Positions 1 to 6,445 are shown, counted from the stretch's first letter. The stretch is DNA of 6,665 bases from Pseudomonadota bacterium (GCA_016195205.1 JACQAB010000179.1:1-6665); one strand, 5' to 3'. Notes: generated by a model from the sequence alone, not told the origin. Numbers and translations: made by a program.

Positions 1-269
1 AAGGCATTATCCAGCCGCGTTTGCCAACCCGCGCCCGTGGCCTTGAAATGGGTTAGAACAGCGGGAGAAAGGCGGATGGAGATAAGTATTTTGTTGTTTT
101 CCGGAGAGGTGGAGCGCGTGCGAAGATAGGCTTCAACGATTTCAGGCACAACTTCCCGCGCCGGGCGCATCTGCCGCAATTCTTCGGCCGATAGTTCCGG
201 AACATCCACGGAATCCCAATCGGCCTTGGAGATATTTTTTGGCCTTCTAATTTTCTTCGTTTTCTTCAT
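1..269 (-). CDS. brnA: BrnA-family antitoxin, partial (C-terminus beyond left edge)
   Basis: Antitoxin of a type II toxin-antitoxin pair. In this family BrnA binds and neutralises the BrnT ribonuclease toxin, and the complex represses its own promoter. The 89 complete codons visible begin MKKTKKIRRPKN, a basic start, followed by an acidic, helical middle (VDVPELSAEELRQM). The C-terminal domain from about residue 60 carries the family hallmarks ISIRLSP (63-69) and GAGWQTRLDNA (79-89), the ribbon-helix-helix-like DNA-binding part. BrnA proteins are usually about 90-105 residues, so only a few residues are missing. The ATG at 269 is supported by AAAGGAA six bases upstream. The start lies inside the 3' end of brnT, with a 23-base overlap, so translation of the pair is probably coupled. 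The frame is too short at the edge for automatic ORF calling but is clear by homology pattern and position. Confidence 0.88.
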   Translation of the reverse strand, partial: MKKTKKIRRPKNISKADWDSVDVPELSAEELRQMRPAREVVPEIVEAYLRTRSTSPENNKILISIRLSPAVLTHFKATGAGWQTRLDNA

Positions 270-537
270 ACTGATTCCTTTCGCGTTCATTGGCTTGACG
301 CAATCCAATAATTCTTACAGCGCTCCTGCGAAGCGTATAAACCATTACATATAACCGTGCCTCGATCATGCCATAGGCTAAGAAACGAGGCTCACCATAA
401 GTCCGGCGATTGTCAGGAATGATCATTGCCGTTGACCAATCAAACTTTTCAACATGCATGAAGCTTATGCCATGCTTTTCAAAGTTGGTTGCGGCTTTCT
501 TCTCATCCCATTCGTACTTGGTGTAATGTATATACAA
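247..537 (-). CDS. brnT: BrnT-family toxin (RelE-like ribonuclease)
   Basis: Toxin of the BrnT/BrnA type II system (formerly DUF497). Family members have a RelE-like fold and cleave RNA, stopping translation until BrnA binds them. The 96 residues show the family pattern: YEWDEKKAATNFEKHGISF at 8-26, a central strand region with RRTYGEPR (44-51), and the C-terminal RIIGLRQANERERNQYE (75-91), equivalent to the usual RIISAR-A--RE---Y motif. Length is normal for the family. The start is a TTG at 537: no ATG or GTG lies in frame between the upstream stop TGA (550-552) and the conserved YEWD. A GGGGG stretch six bases upstream is a weak ribosome site. The gene follows mlaF by 22 bases on the same strand and overlaps brnA by 23. 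Local G+C is about 44% (301-480), against 67% in a 60-base sample of mlaF (901-960), which suggests acquisition by transfer. Confidence 0.9.
   Translation of the reverse strand: MYIHYTKYEWDEKKAATNFEKHGISFMHVEKFDWSTAMIIPDNRRTYGEPRFLAYGMIEARLYVMVYTLRRSAVRIIGLRQANERERNQYEENEEN
527..536. promoter_or_regulatory. Candidate BrnTA autoregulatory operator (10-bp palindrome)
   Basis: TGTATATACA is a perfect 10-bp palindrome lying over the TTG start codon of brnT, in an AT-rich patch within GC-rich surroundings. BrnA-type antitoxins are known to repress their own operon by binding inverted repeats near the toxin start, so position and symmetry fit an operator. The assignment is inference from position; the actual binding motif of this BrnA is unknown, and AT-rich palindromes of this size can arise by chance. 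Confidence 0.25.
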
Positions 538-559
538 AACAAGCCCCCGTCAACGAAAA

Positions 560-1336
560 TCAATCCCTTTTTATCTGCATTTTAATGGGCCCTTCGCCGC
601 GGCCATGGATGAATTGCTCCACATAGGGGTTGCCGGAATGGTCAATCTCGTCCTTCCGTCCGTGCCAGATGATTTTGCCTTCATGAATCATCGCCACGCG
701 GTCGGCGATTTTGCGAGCCGAAGCCATGTCGTGCGTGATGGAAATGGTGGTGGCGCCCAGGTTTTTAACGCATTTCACAATCAGCTCGTTGATCACGTCG
801 GCCATGATGGGGTCAAGGCCGGTGGTCGGTTCGTCGAAGAAAATGATCTCGGGCTTGGCGGCAATGGCGCGAGCCAGCGCCACGCGCTTTTGCATGCCGC
901 CCGAAAGTTCGGCCGGGAACAGATCGGCTACATCCGGGGCCAAGCCTACCTGCGCCAGCGTTTCCACCGCCACGTCTTTGGCTTCCTTGGCGGGCAGGTG
1001 TTTGGCCTGAATCAGCTTGAACGCCACGTTTTTCCACACGGGCAGGGAGTCAAACAGAGCGGAACCCTGGAACAGCATGCCGAATTTGTTCAGGAAAGCA
1101 TCGCGTTTCTTGCCGATGGCGCCGCGCGTTTCTTCGCCGTCGATCTGGATCGATCCTGAATCCGATTCAATGATGCCCAGGACGCATTTGATCATCACTG
1201 ACTTGCCGGTGCCCGAGCCGCCGATGACCACCAGCGACTGGCCTTTCTCCACCGACAGGAACACGCCGTTCAGCACCTTCTTGCGCCCGAAGGCCTTGTG
1301 AACATCTTTAAGCTGAATTTTGGTTTCGATAGCCAT
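560..1336 (-). CDS. mlaF: MlaF-type ABC transporter ATP-binding protein (phospholipid transport)
   Basis: ATPase subunit of an MCE/Mla-type ABC transporter, which moves phospholipids between inner membrane and periplasm to keep outer-membrane lipid asymmetry. It acts on the cytoplasmic face of the inner membrane, paired with the permease encoded just upstream. All nucleotide-binding motifs are intact in 258 residues: Walker A GGSGTGKS (39-46, K45), Q-loop Q90 in LFQGSALFDS, ABC signature LSGGMQKR (144-151), Walker B IIFFDEP (164-170, E169), D-loop TTGLDP (171-176) and switch histidine H202 in ITHD. FQGSALFDSL and the C-terminal QFIHGRGEGPI match the Mla/Ttg2A branch rather than amino-acid or sugar importers. 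The ATG at 1336-1334 overlaps the mlaE stop in TAATG, so the two are translationally coupled. No MCE-domain (MlaD) gene is in the window. It could instead serve a differently named MCE system (Ttg2A-like), which would not change the role. Confidence 0.92.
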   Translation of the reverse strand: MAIETKIQLKDVHKAFGRKKVLNGVFLSVEKGQSLVVIGGSGTGKSVMIKCVLGIIESDSGSIQIDGEETRGAIGKKRDAFLNKFGMLFQGSALFDSLPVWKNVAFKLIQAKHLPAKEAKDVAVETLAQVGLAPDVADLFPAELSGGMQKRVALARAIAAKPEIIFFDEPTTGLDPIMADVINELIVKCVKNLGATTISITHDMASARKIADRVAMIHEGKIIWHGRKDEIDHSGNPYVEQFIHGRGEGPIKMQIKRD

Positions 1337-2166
1337 TATTTCGCGCCGAAGAAAAGACCGGTGAGGAAGTAGTTCAAAATCAAAATCAAAATCGACGACG
1401 ACACCACGGCGTTGGTGGTTGCCGCGCCCACGCCCTGCGCGCCGCCCTTGGAATTAAAACCGAAATAACAGCCCATCAGCGTCACGACAAAGCCGAATAC
1501 GCTGGCTTTTACCAGGCCCGACACGACGTCGATGGTTTCCAGAAATTTCCAGGTCTGGTCGATGTAATTGGCGGCGTTGAAATCCAGGCGGTAAACGCTG
1601 ATTAGAAAGCCGCCGAACACGCCGATCACATCGCCCACCGCCACCAGCAGCGGCAGCATCAGCACCCCGGCCAGAATGCGCGGCACGATCAGGTATTTGA
1701 CGGGGTGCGTGGAAAGGGTGGTAAGGGCGTCAACCTGCTCGGTCACGCGCATGGTGCCCAATTCGGCGGCGATAGAGGCGCCGATGCGCCCGGCCACCAT
1801 CAGGCCGGCCATCACCGGGCCCAACTCGCGCGTGATGGAAATCACCACCACGTTGGCGATCGCGCTTTCGGCACCGCCGGCATAACGTGAAAAGCCGGTA
1901 TAGCTTTGCAGCGCCAGCACCATGCCCGAGAACAGCGTGGTCAGCCCCACCACCGGCAAGCAGTAATAGCCGATATCCACAAACTGGCGGCTGATCTGCC
2001 GGAAATAAAGCGGCGGGCGGAAAACATGGCTGATCGCGCGCAGGGTGAAGAACGCAAATTGCCCCGTGGCTTCCACGAAGGTCAGAAACGTGCCGCCCAG
2101 CAACTGCAAAAGGCCAAGCAAACGGGTCTGAACGTTATGCGCGAGAGAAGAGAGGTTGCTGTTCAT
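1336..2166 (-). CDS. mlaE: MlaE-type ABC transporter permease (phospholipid transport)
   Basis: Inner-membrane permease of the MCE/Mla lipid transporter (MlaE/YrbE, DUF140 family); a dimer of it would sit between two MlaF ATPases and an MlaD ring. The 276 residues begin with an amphipathic segment, then several hydrophobic spans (about 68-87, 115-135, 158-190, 215-236 and 255-274). The family signature is clear: TRELGPVMAGLMVAGRIGA (112-130) followed by IAAELGTMRVTEQVDAL (132-148), and the C-terminal end LNYFLTGLFFG matches the E. coli ending closely in pattern. The ATG at 2166 lies inside the 3' end of alr, giving a 32-base overlap in a different frame, and there is no clear Shine-Dalgarno sequence before it (CCTGAAAACCAGCC). 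Initiation therefore probably depends on ribosomes finishing alr. A later TTG start is possible but would cut into the N-terminal helix. Length is slightly above the usual 260. Confidence 0.92.
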   Translation of the reverse strand: MNSNLSSLAHNVQTRLLGLLQLLGGTFLTFVEATGQFAFFTLRAISHVFRPPLYFRQISRQFVDIGYYCLPVVGLTTLFSGMVLALQSYTGFSRYAGGAESAIANVVVISITRELGPVMAGLMVAGRIGASIAAELGTMRVTEQVDALTTLSTHPVKYLIVPRILAGVLMLPLLVAVGDVIGVFGGFLISVYRLDFNAANYIDQTWKFLETIDVVSGLVKASVFGFVVTLMGCYFGFNSKGGAQGVGAATTNAVVSSSILILILNYFLTGLFFGAK

Positions 2167-3271
2167 GGCTGGTTTTCAGGGGAAGATAGGTGCGTTTCAC
2201 GCGCACGGCAATGTGAGTCAGCATTTCATAGCCGATCGTTCCGGCCTGATCAGCCAACTCGTCCATGCTTTGGTGTGGCCCGGCGATTTCAATATCCGCG
2301 CCGGGATGGGCAAGGTTTTCGGGCACGTTACTAACATCCACCACGATTAAATCCATCGATACGCGTCCCATCAGCGGAACTTTGTGGCCTTGCAGGTAAA
2401 AATGCGTGCGCCGCTGGGCCGAAGGAGTTAGCGAGCGCATCAGCCCATCGGCATAACCCCCGGCCAGGGTGGCCAGGCGCATTCCTTTTTTCACGGGTTG
2501 CAAAGCACCGTAACCAACGGTGCTATCGCTGTCAACGCAACGCACCTGCAAAATAGGCGCGGAAAGCCGCACCGCCATTTTCAGCAGCGTTTTGGCGTTG
2601 TGCATGTTGGTGCCCGACAGCGCGCGGCCCGGGCGGCATTGATCGAAATGATAGTGCGGTCCCAGAAAAATACCATGCGAATTGGCGAAGGATTTTTTCG
2701 CTTCAGGAAACGCCGCCACGGCCTTGGCAAACCGCGCGCGCTGCTCTTCGTTCATGGGGTGATCGGGCTCATCCGAGCAGGCCAGGTGGCTCATCACATG
2801 GCTGACATTCAATCCGGCCAGCAAAGAAGAGTCTTCCGATAATTTTTCAAATTCAGAAGCTGAAAATCCCAGCCGGTTCATGCCGGTATCCACGTGCAGG
2901 ATCACCGAAAGGCTGCGGGTTTCCGCTTCAGCAAAGCGGCGCAGGCGCTCCAACTGAGCCAGATCATTGATCACTGGCGTAAGGCGCAGGCGCAGGGCTT
3001 CGCGTTCGGCTCCCTCTGGAATGCCATAGAAAGGAGCGATGGCGGCATGCGGCAACACCTTGCGCAGGGCCACAGCTTCGGCGAATTGAATCACGTAAAA
3101 ACTGATGCAGCCGCACGCGCTCAGCGCCCGCGCCACCGGGTCCATGCCCAGGCCATAGGCGTCGGCCTTCACCACGGCCGACATTTCCGCCCGAGGCGCG
3201 GCGGCTTTCAGGATGCGGTAATTTTCCGCAATCGCTTCCAGATCAATGGTGGCCGTGACGCCGTCGAACAT
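2135..3271 (-). CDS. alr: Alanine racemase (PLP-dependent)
   Basis: Converts L-alanine to D-alanine in the cytoplasm, supplying the D-Ala-D-Ala of peptidoglycan. From the ATG at 3271 the protein is 378 residues, the usual size. The PLP lysine is K35 in VVKADAYGLG and the second catalytic residue is Y254 in TVGYGAL, close to K34 and Y255 of E. coli Alr, which is why I prefer this start. A TTG at 3340 would add 23 residues without recognisable homology and overlap the dnaB stop by 4 bases (TTGA); neither start has a strong ribosome site. Other family marks are HVDTGMNRLGF (R133), MSHLACSDEPDHP, GGYADG and GRVSMD (M306, D307). The position of the carbamylated lysine of the Geobacillus enzyme is H126 here. 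The last 15 or so residues (PLKTSHEQQPLFSRA) extend past the usual core end and overlap the mlaE start. It follows dnaB in the common alphaproteobacterial order. Confidence 0.93.
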   Translation of the reverse strand: MFDGVTATIDLEAIAENYRILKAAAPRAEMSAVVKADAYGLGMDPVARALSACGCISFYVIQFAEAVALRKVLPHAAIAPFYGIPEGAEREALRLRLTPVINDLAQLERLRRFAEAETRSLSVILHVDTGMNRLGFSASEFEKLSEDSSLLAGLNVSHVMSHLACSDEPDHPMNEEQRARFAKAVAAFPEAKKSFANSHGIFLGPHYHFDQCRPGRALSGTNMHNAKTLLKMAVRLSAPILQVRCVDSDSTVGYGALQPVKKGMRLATLAGGYADGLMRSLTPSAQRRTHFYLQGHKVPLMGRVSMDLIVVDVSNVPENLAHPGADIEIAGPHQSMDELADQAGTIGYEMLTHIAVRVKRTYLPLKTSHEQQPLFSRA

Positions 3272-3336
3272 AGGTAAAGAGGCTATCTCAATCGTTCGAC
3301 CGCGATCAAGACACGATAAAACGGCCCTTTGATGGC

Positions 3337-4842
3337 TCAAAACGGCACGTCGGCCACGTCCTGTCGCCGGTCAAGGTTCGAGAAGCGGGTGAATTCGCCT
3401 TCGAAGTGCATCTCGACCGTGCCAATGGGGCCATGGCGCTGCTTGGCGATGATGACTTCAGCCACGTTGTGGATGCTGGCCCCGCGGTTCTGCCATTCCT
3501 GGTAGCGCGCCTCGAACCGCTCGCGCGTTTCGTTGGCGAACTGCGTGGGTTGGCCGCGCGTGTGGTAATATTCCTCGCGGAACACGAACATCACCACGTC
3601 GGCGTCCTGTTCGATGGCGCCGGATTCACGAAGGTCGGACAACTGCGGGCGCTTGTCTTCGCGCTGTTCCACCGCGCGGGAAAGCTGCGACAACGCCAGC
3701 ACCGGAACGTTAAGCTCTTTCGCCAGGGCCTTGAGCCCACGGGTGATTTCCGAAACTTCCAGCACGCGGTTTTCCTCGCGCCGCGTGCCCGAGCCCTGCA
3801 TGAGTTGCAGGTAATCGATCACGATCAGGCCCAACCCGTGCGCCGAGCGCTTCATGCGCCGGGCGCGGGTGCGCAGCGCCGCCACGCTAAGGGCGGGCGT
3901 TTCATCAATGTAAAGCGGCACGCGCTCAAGCTGTTTGATGCCTTCGACGATTTCGTCGAACTGTTCGGCCTTGATTTGCCCGCGGCGGATATCGTTCGAG
4001 GGGATTTTGGTGTGCTCGCTGATCAGGCGCGTGGCCAATTGCTCGGCCGACATTTCCAGCGAGAAAAATCCCGTCACCGCGCCTTCGTGTCCATCTGTTT
4101 CCAGAAAGGCGCGTGCCGCGTTATAGGCAATGTTGGTGGCCAGCGCCGTTTTTCCCATCGATGGCCGCCCGGCCAAGATAACCAAGTCGGAAGGTTGCAA
4201 TCCGCCCAGTTTGAAATCCAGATCGCGCAGCTTGGTGGTGACGCCGCTGATGTGGCTGTCGCGCTTATGCGCGGCTTCGGCCATGGTGCGGGCGCGGTAA
4301 AGCGGCTCTTTCAAGGCCACAAACCCGCCGCGGATATCGCCGGTGGTGGCCAGCTGGAAAAGCCTCTGTTCCGAGCTTTCCACCAGCATCATCGCCGTAT
4401 CTTCCACATCGCCGTCGAAGGCGTTGTTCACGGTCTCGGTGCCGATTTCCACCAATTGGCGGCGCAGGTAAAGATCGTGAATGGTGTGGCCGTAATCGCC
4501 GGCGTTGATAATGGAGACATAGCTTCCCGCCAGCTGCGCCAGATAATCGCTGCCGCCCAACTGCTGGATTTCCGGATCGCTGGCGAAGAAATGACGCAGG
4601 GTGACGGCATCGGCCTTCTGCCCGCGTTCGATCACCGTGGAAACGGCCTGAAAGATTTTGCCGAACACCGGGTTATAGAAATGATCGGGCCGCAAAAACT
4701 CGCCCACCTTTTCATAAGCTAGGTTGTTGGAAAGAATGGCGGCCAGCAGGGCCTGTTCAGCGTCCAGATTGTGCGGCGGCGTGCGCGGCGTGGTGGCGGG
4801 AGCGGGAGGAACGGGACGCAAGGCAATCGGGTTCGCGGTCAT
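3337..4842 (-). CDS. dnaB: Replicative DNA helicase DnaB
   Basis: Hexameric 5'-3' helicase that unwinds DNA at the chromosomal replication fork and binds primase. The 501 residues start with a proline-rich linker (1-23), then the DnaB N-terminal domain beginning HNLDAEQALLAAIL (about 24-125), a linker, and the RecA-like C-terminal domain from about 195. Motifs: Walker A GRPSMGKT (225-232, K231), catalytic glutamate E263 in FFSLEMS, Walker B region LIVIDYLQLM (339-348), LSQLSRAVEQR (384-394), DLRESGAIEQDADVV (403-417), and the arginine finger in AKQRHGPIGT (R469). Between VFREEYY and VIIAKQR lies an insert of about 35 residues, common in alphaproteobacterial DnaB. The frame is continuous through all motifs, so there is no intein. 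The ATG at 4842 is preceded by ACGGAAAAC, a modest ribosome site. It is the first gene of the minus-strand cluster and has a DnaA box upstream. Confidence 0.96.
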   Translation of the reverse strand: MTANPIALRPVPPAPATTPRTPPHNLDAEQALLAAILSNNLAYEKVGEFLRPDHFYNPVFGKIFQAVSTVIERGQKADAVTLRHFFASDPEIQQLGGSDYLAQLAGSYVSIINAGDYGHTIHDLYLRRQLVEIGTETVNNAFDGDVEDTAMMLVESSEQRLFQLATTGDIRGGFVALKEPLYRARTMAEAAHKRDSHISGVTTKLRDLDFKLGGLQPSDLVILAGRPSMGKTALATNIAYNAARAFLETDGHEGAVTGFFSLEMSAEQLATRLISEHTKIPSNDIRRGQIKAEQFDEIVEGIKQLERVPLYIDETPALSVAALRTRARRMKRSAHGLGLIVIDYLQLMQGSGTRREENRVLEVSEITRGLKALAKELNVPVLALSQLSRAVEQREDKRPQLSDLRESGAIEQDADVVMFVFREEYYHTRGQPTQFANETRERFEARYQEWQNRGASIHNVAEVIIAKQRHGPIGTVEMHFEGEFTRFSNLDRRQDVADVPF

Positions 4843-4912
4843 GTTTTCCGTAGGTCGTTCGATGAAGGCCGGGCAGCATAGGCCAGCCGGCGAATATTAA
4901 TCAGTCTCAAAA

Positions 4913-4921
4913 TTATCCACA
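4913..4921 (+). promoter_or_regulatory. DnaA box (TTATCCACA) between dnaB and amtB
   Basis: TTATCCACA matches the high-affinity E. coli DnaA box exactly. It lies 71 bases upstream of the dnaB start codon, in an AT-rich stretch (cgaatattaa to aattatcc) of an otherwise GC-rich region. Its reverse complement also supplies GATAAT, a 5-of-6 match to a -10 element read toward dnaB, although I find no good -35 at the right spacing. By simple chance an exact 9-mer would occur about 0.002 times in this 209-base spacer on both strands. Binding by DnaA, and control of dnaB, are inference. I see only one box, so an origin is not suggested. Confidence 0.5.
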
Positions 4922-4979
4922 GGCTGTGTTTGTCGGGAATGCCTCCAAAAGCTTTTTTTACGAGTCTATCCGAATCATG

Positions 4980-5007
4980 TTGCAATGCAATATCACTCCA
5001 GTAGTAT
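4980..5007 (+). promoter_or_regulatory. Weak sigma70-like promoter candidate for amtB
   Basis: TTGCAA (4980-4985) and TAGTAT (5002-5007) are 16 bases apart, each matching 4 of 6 consensus bases, and would place the transcript start about 35-40 bases before the amtB ATG. The -35 half overlaps a small inverted repeat TTGCA-A-TGCAA (4980-4990) that could be a regulator site. I found no sigma54 -24/-12 element (TGGC then TGC at the right spacing) in the spacer, although nitrogen-regulated amtB genes often have one. The call is tentative. Confidence 0.25.
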
Positions 5008-5041
5008 CGGCTTCCGGCTCCTTACGCATCCTCAAACTTTC

Positions 5042-5046
5042 AGAGG
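5042..5046 (+). promoter_or_regulatory. Ribosome binding site that fixes the amtB start
   Basis: AGAGG lies five bases before the ATG at 5052. Together with the signal peptide that begins at that ATG, it decides for this start over in-frame upstream candidates (GTG at 4926, ATG at 4977), which would add residues without signal-peptide or AmtB character. Confidence 0.75.
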
Positions 5047-5051
5047 CCTAT

Positions 5052-6392
5052 ATGACAAAGACTCGAATCGGAACCGGACTCGCTCTTCTTGTATCGCTTC
5101 TTTTACTTCCCTCGCTCGCTTTAGCGGAGGAAGCGGCTGCGGCTGCTCCTTCACTGAACAGTGGAGACACGGCATGGATGCTGGCCTCCACCGCGCTTGT
5201 GCTGATGATGACCATCCCCGGCCTGGCCCTTTTCTATGGCGGGTTGGTGCGCAAGCAGAACATGCTGGCCACTACCATGCAAAGCTTCGCCACCTGCAGC
5301 CTTGTGGCGGTGGTGTGGGCAGTGGCGGGATACAGCTTGGCCTTCACCAATGGCATGGTGAACTGGAATGGCGCGACGATGATGGGTGATTTTTCGCGCT
5401 TCCTGTTTTCAGGCGTGGATCATACCGTGCCGTTCACCATCGGCGCGGGCTTGGGCAATGCGGTGAAAACCACCATTCCCGAGCCGGTCTATATGACCTT
5501 TCAAATGACGTTCGCCATCATTACTCCGGCGCTGATCACCGGCGCTTTTGCCGACCGCATCAAATTCTCCTCGATGCTGGTGTTCATGGGGCTGTGGTCA
5601 TTGCTGGTTTATTCGCCGATTGCCCACTGGGTTTGGCATCCGGCCGGCTTCCTGTTCAAAATGGGCGTGCTGGATTACGCGGGCGGCACTGTGGTGCATT
5701 TGAACGCGGGCATTGCCGGTCTGGTGGCCGCCATTGTGATCGGACCGAAACTGCAGGGAACGGTTACGCCGCCGGCTTATAACCCCGTTTTTGCGTTGAT
5801 TGGCGCGTCGCTGTTGTGGGTAGGCTGGATCGGCTTCAACGCCGGTTCCGCGCTTGCCGCCGATGGCCGCGCCGCGATGGCCTGCGCCGTTACCATCATC
5901 GCTGCCGCCATGGCCGCGCTAAGCTGGATGGCCGTGGAATGGGCCGACCGTGGCCGCCCCAGCCTTACCGGAAAAGTAACCGGCGCGGTGGCGGGCCTCG
6001 TGGGCATTACGCCGGCTTCGGGCTTCGTCGATGTGCCGGGGGCGATTGCCATCGGCTTTGCCGCGGGGGTGGTGTGTTATCTGGCCGTTTCGCGCCTGAA
6101 GAAGGCGTTCAAGGTCGATGACAGCCTGGATTGCTTCTACGTGCACGGCATTGGCGGCGCGGCGGGGGCCATCCTTACTGGCGTCTTCGCCTCAAAAGCC
6201 ATTAGCGGCACGGCGGGCAGCCTGCAGCAGGTGATCATTCAGTTGGCCGCGATCGGCACCACGGTGCTGTGGTGCGGCGCGGTGACGGCGGTGATCCTCA
6301 AGGCCATCGACCTTACGATGGGCCTGCGTGTGTCAGCCGACGTTGAAAAAGAGGGCCTGGATACGGCCCTGCATGGTGAGCAAATTCACTAG
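5052..6392 (+). CDS. amtB: Ammonium transporter AmtB precursor
   Basis: Inner-membrane trimeric channel of the Amt/Rh family that takes up ammonium. The 446-residue precursor has a signal peptide (basic MTKTR, hydrophobic 8-24, likely cleavage after ALA at 25), as in E. coli AmtB, followed by about eleven membrane spans. Conserved residues are present: gate phenylalanines F150 and F154 in TFQMTFA, W195 in AHWVW, D208 in LDYAGGTVVH, the twin histidines H216 and H365 (VVHLNAG, YVHGIGG), and F262 and S266 in GFNAGSA. GEWA-like VEWADRGRPSL and GLVGITPASG also match. The tail VSADVEKEGLDTALHGEQIH keeps the GLD---HGE pattern to which GlnK binds, but ends a few residues early. The gene is divergent from dnaB and stands alone: no glnK/PII gene is adjacent here, although the pair is often one operon. 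It ends at a strong terminator 27 bases downstream. Confidence 0.95.
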   Translation: MTKTRIGTGLALLVSLLLLPSLALAEEAAAAAPSLNSGDTAWMLASTALVLMMTIPGLALFYGGLVRKQNMLATTMQSFATCSLVAVVWAVAGYSLAFTNGMVNWNGATMMGDFSRFLFSGVDHTVPFTIGAGLGNAVKTTIPEPVYMTFQMTFAIITPALITGAFADRIKFSSMLVFMGLWSLLVYSPIAHWVWHPAGFLFKMGVLDYAGGTVVHLNAGIAGLVAAIVIGPKLQGTVTPPAYNPVFALIGASLLWVGWIGFNAGSALAADGRAAMACAVTIIAAAMAALSWMAVEWADRGRPSLTGKVTGAVAGLVGITPASGFVDVPGAIAIGFAAGVVCYLAVSRLKKAFKVDDSLDCFYVHGIGGAAGAILTGVFASKAISGTAGSLQQVIIQLAAIGTTVLWCGAVTAVILKAIDLTMGLRVSADVEKEGLDTALHGEQIH

Positions 6393-6418
6393 AGGGATTT
6401 GTTTAATAACGGCAAGAG

Positions 6419-6445
6419 AACCCGCCCCACGAGGGCGGGTTTTTC
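6419..6445 (+). terminator. Rho-independent terminator after amtB
   Basis: AACCCGCCC (6419-6427) pairs perfectly with GGGCGGGTT (6433-6441) around the five-base loop CACGA, and a T-rich run follows (TTTTT to 6444, then CTTTAT). The stem is GC-rich and sits 27 bases past the amtB stop. The left flank has only a short A run, so it is mainly a plus-strand terminator. Confidence 0.92.

Noticed and set aside
605..1159. 184-codon open frame on the plus strand opposite mlaF
   Set aside because: It is antisense to an intact ATPase gene, has low-complexity composition and no ribosome site.
3406..4722. 438-codon open frame on the plus strand opposite dnaB
   Set aside because: It is fully antisense to a DnaB with every motif intact. 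Its product is rich in H, R, A and G with no recognisable domain, typical of the mirror frame of a GC-rich gene.
3337..4842. Intein in dnaB, a common insertion site
   Set aside because: Walker A, Walker B and the later motifs follow at normal spacing in a 501-residue protein, so there is no room for an intein.
4941..4963. AAAAGCTTTT plus T run as a terminator before amtB
   Set aside because: The palindrome is short and AT-rich with no GC stem or loop, so it would not form a stable hairpin, and no upstream plus-strand gene needs one.
4926..5051. Upstream in-frame GTG (4926) or ATG (4977) as the amtB start
   Set aside because: The ATG at 5052 has AGAGG five bases before it and begins a textbook signal peptide. 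The 42 extra residues have no AmtB character and would cover the promoter region.
4843..5051. Replication origin in the dnaB-amtB spacer
   Set aside because: Only one DnaA box is visible, there is no cluster of boxes or extended AT-rich unwinding region, and no dnaA or other origin-marker gene is adjacent.
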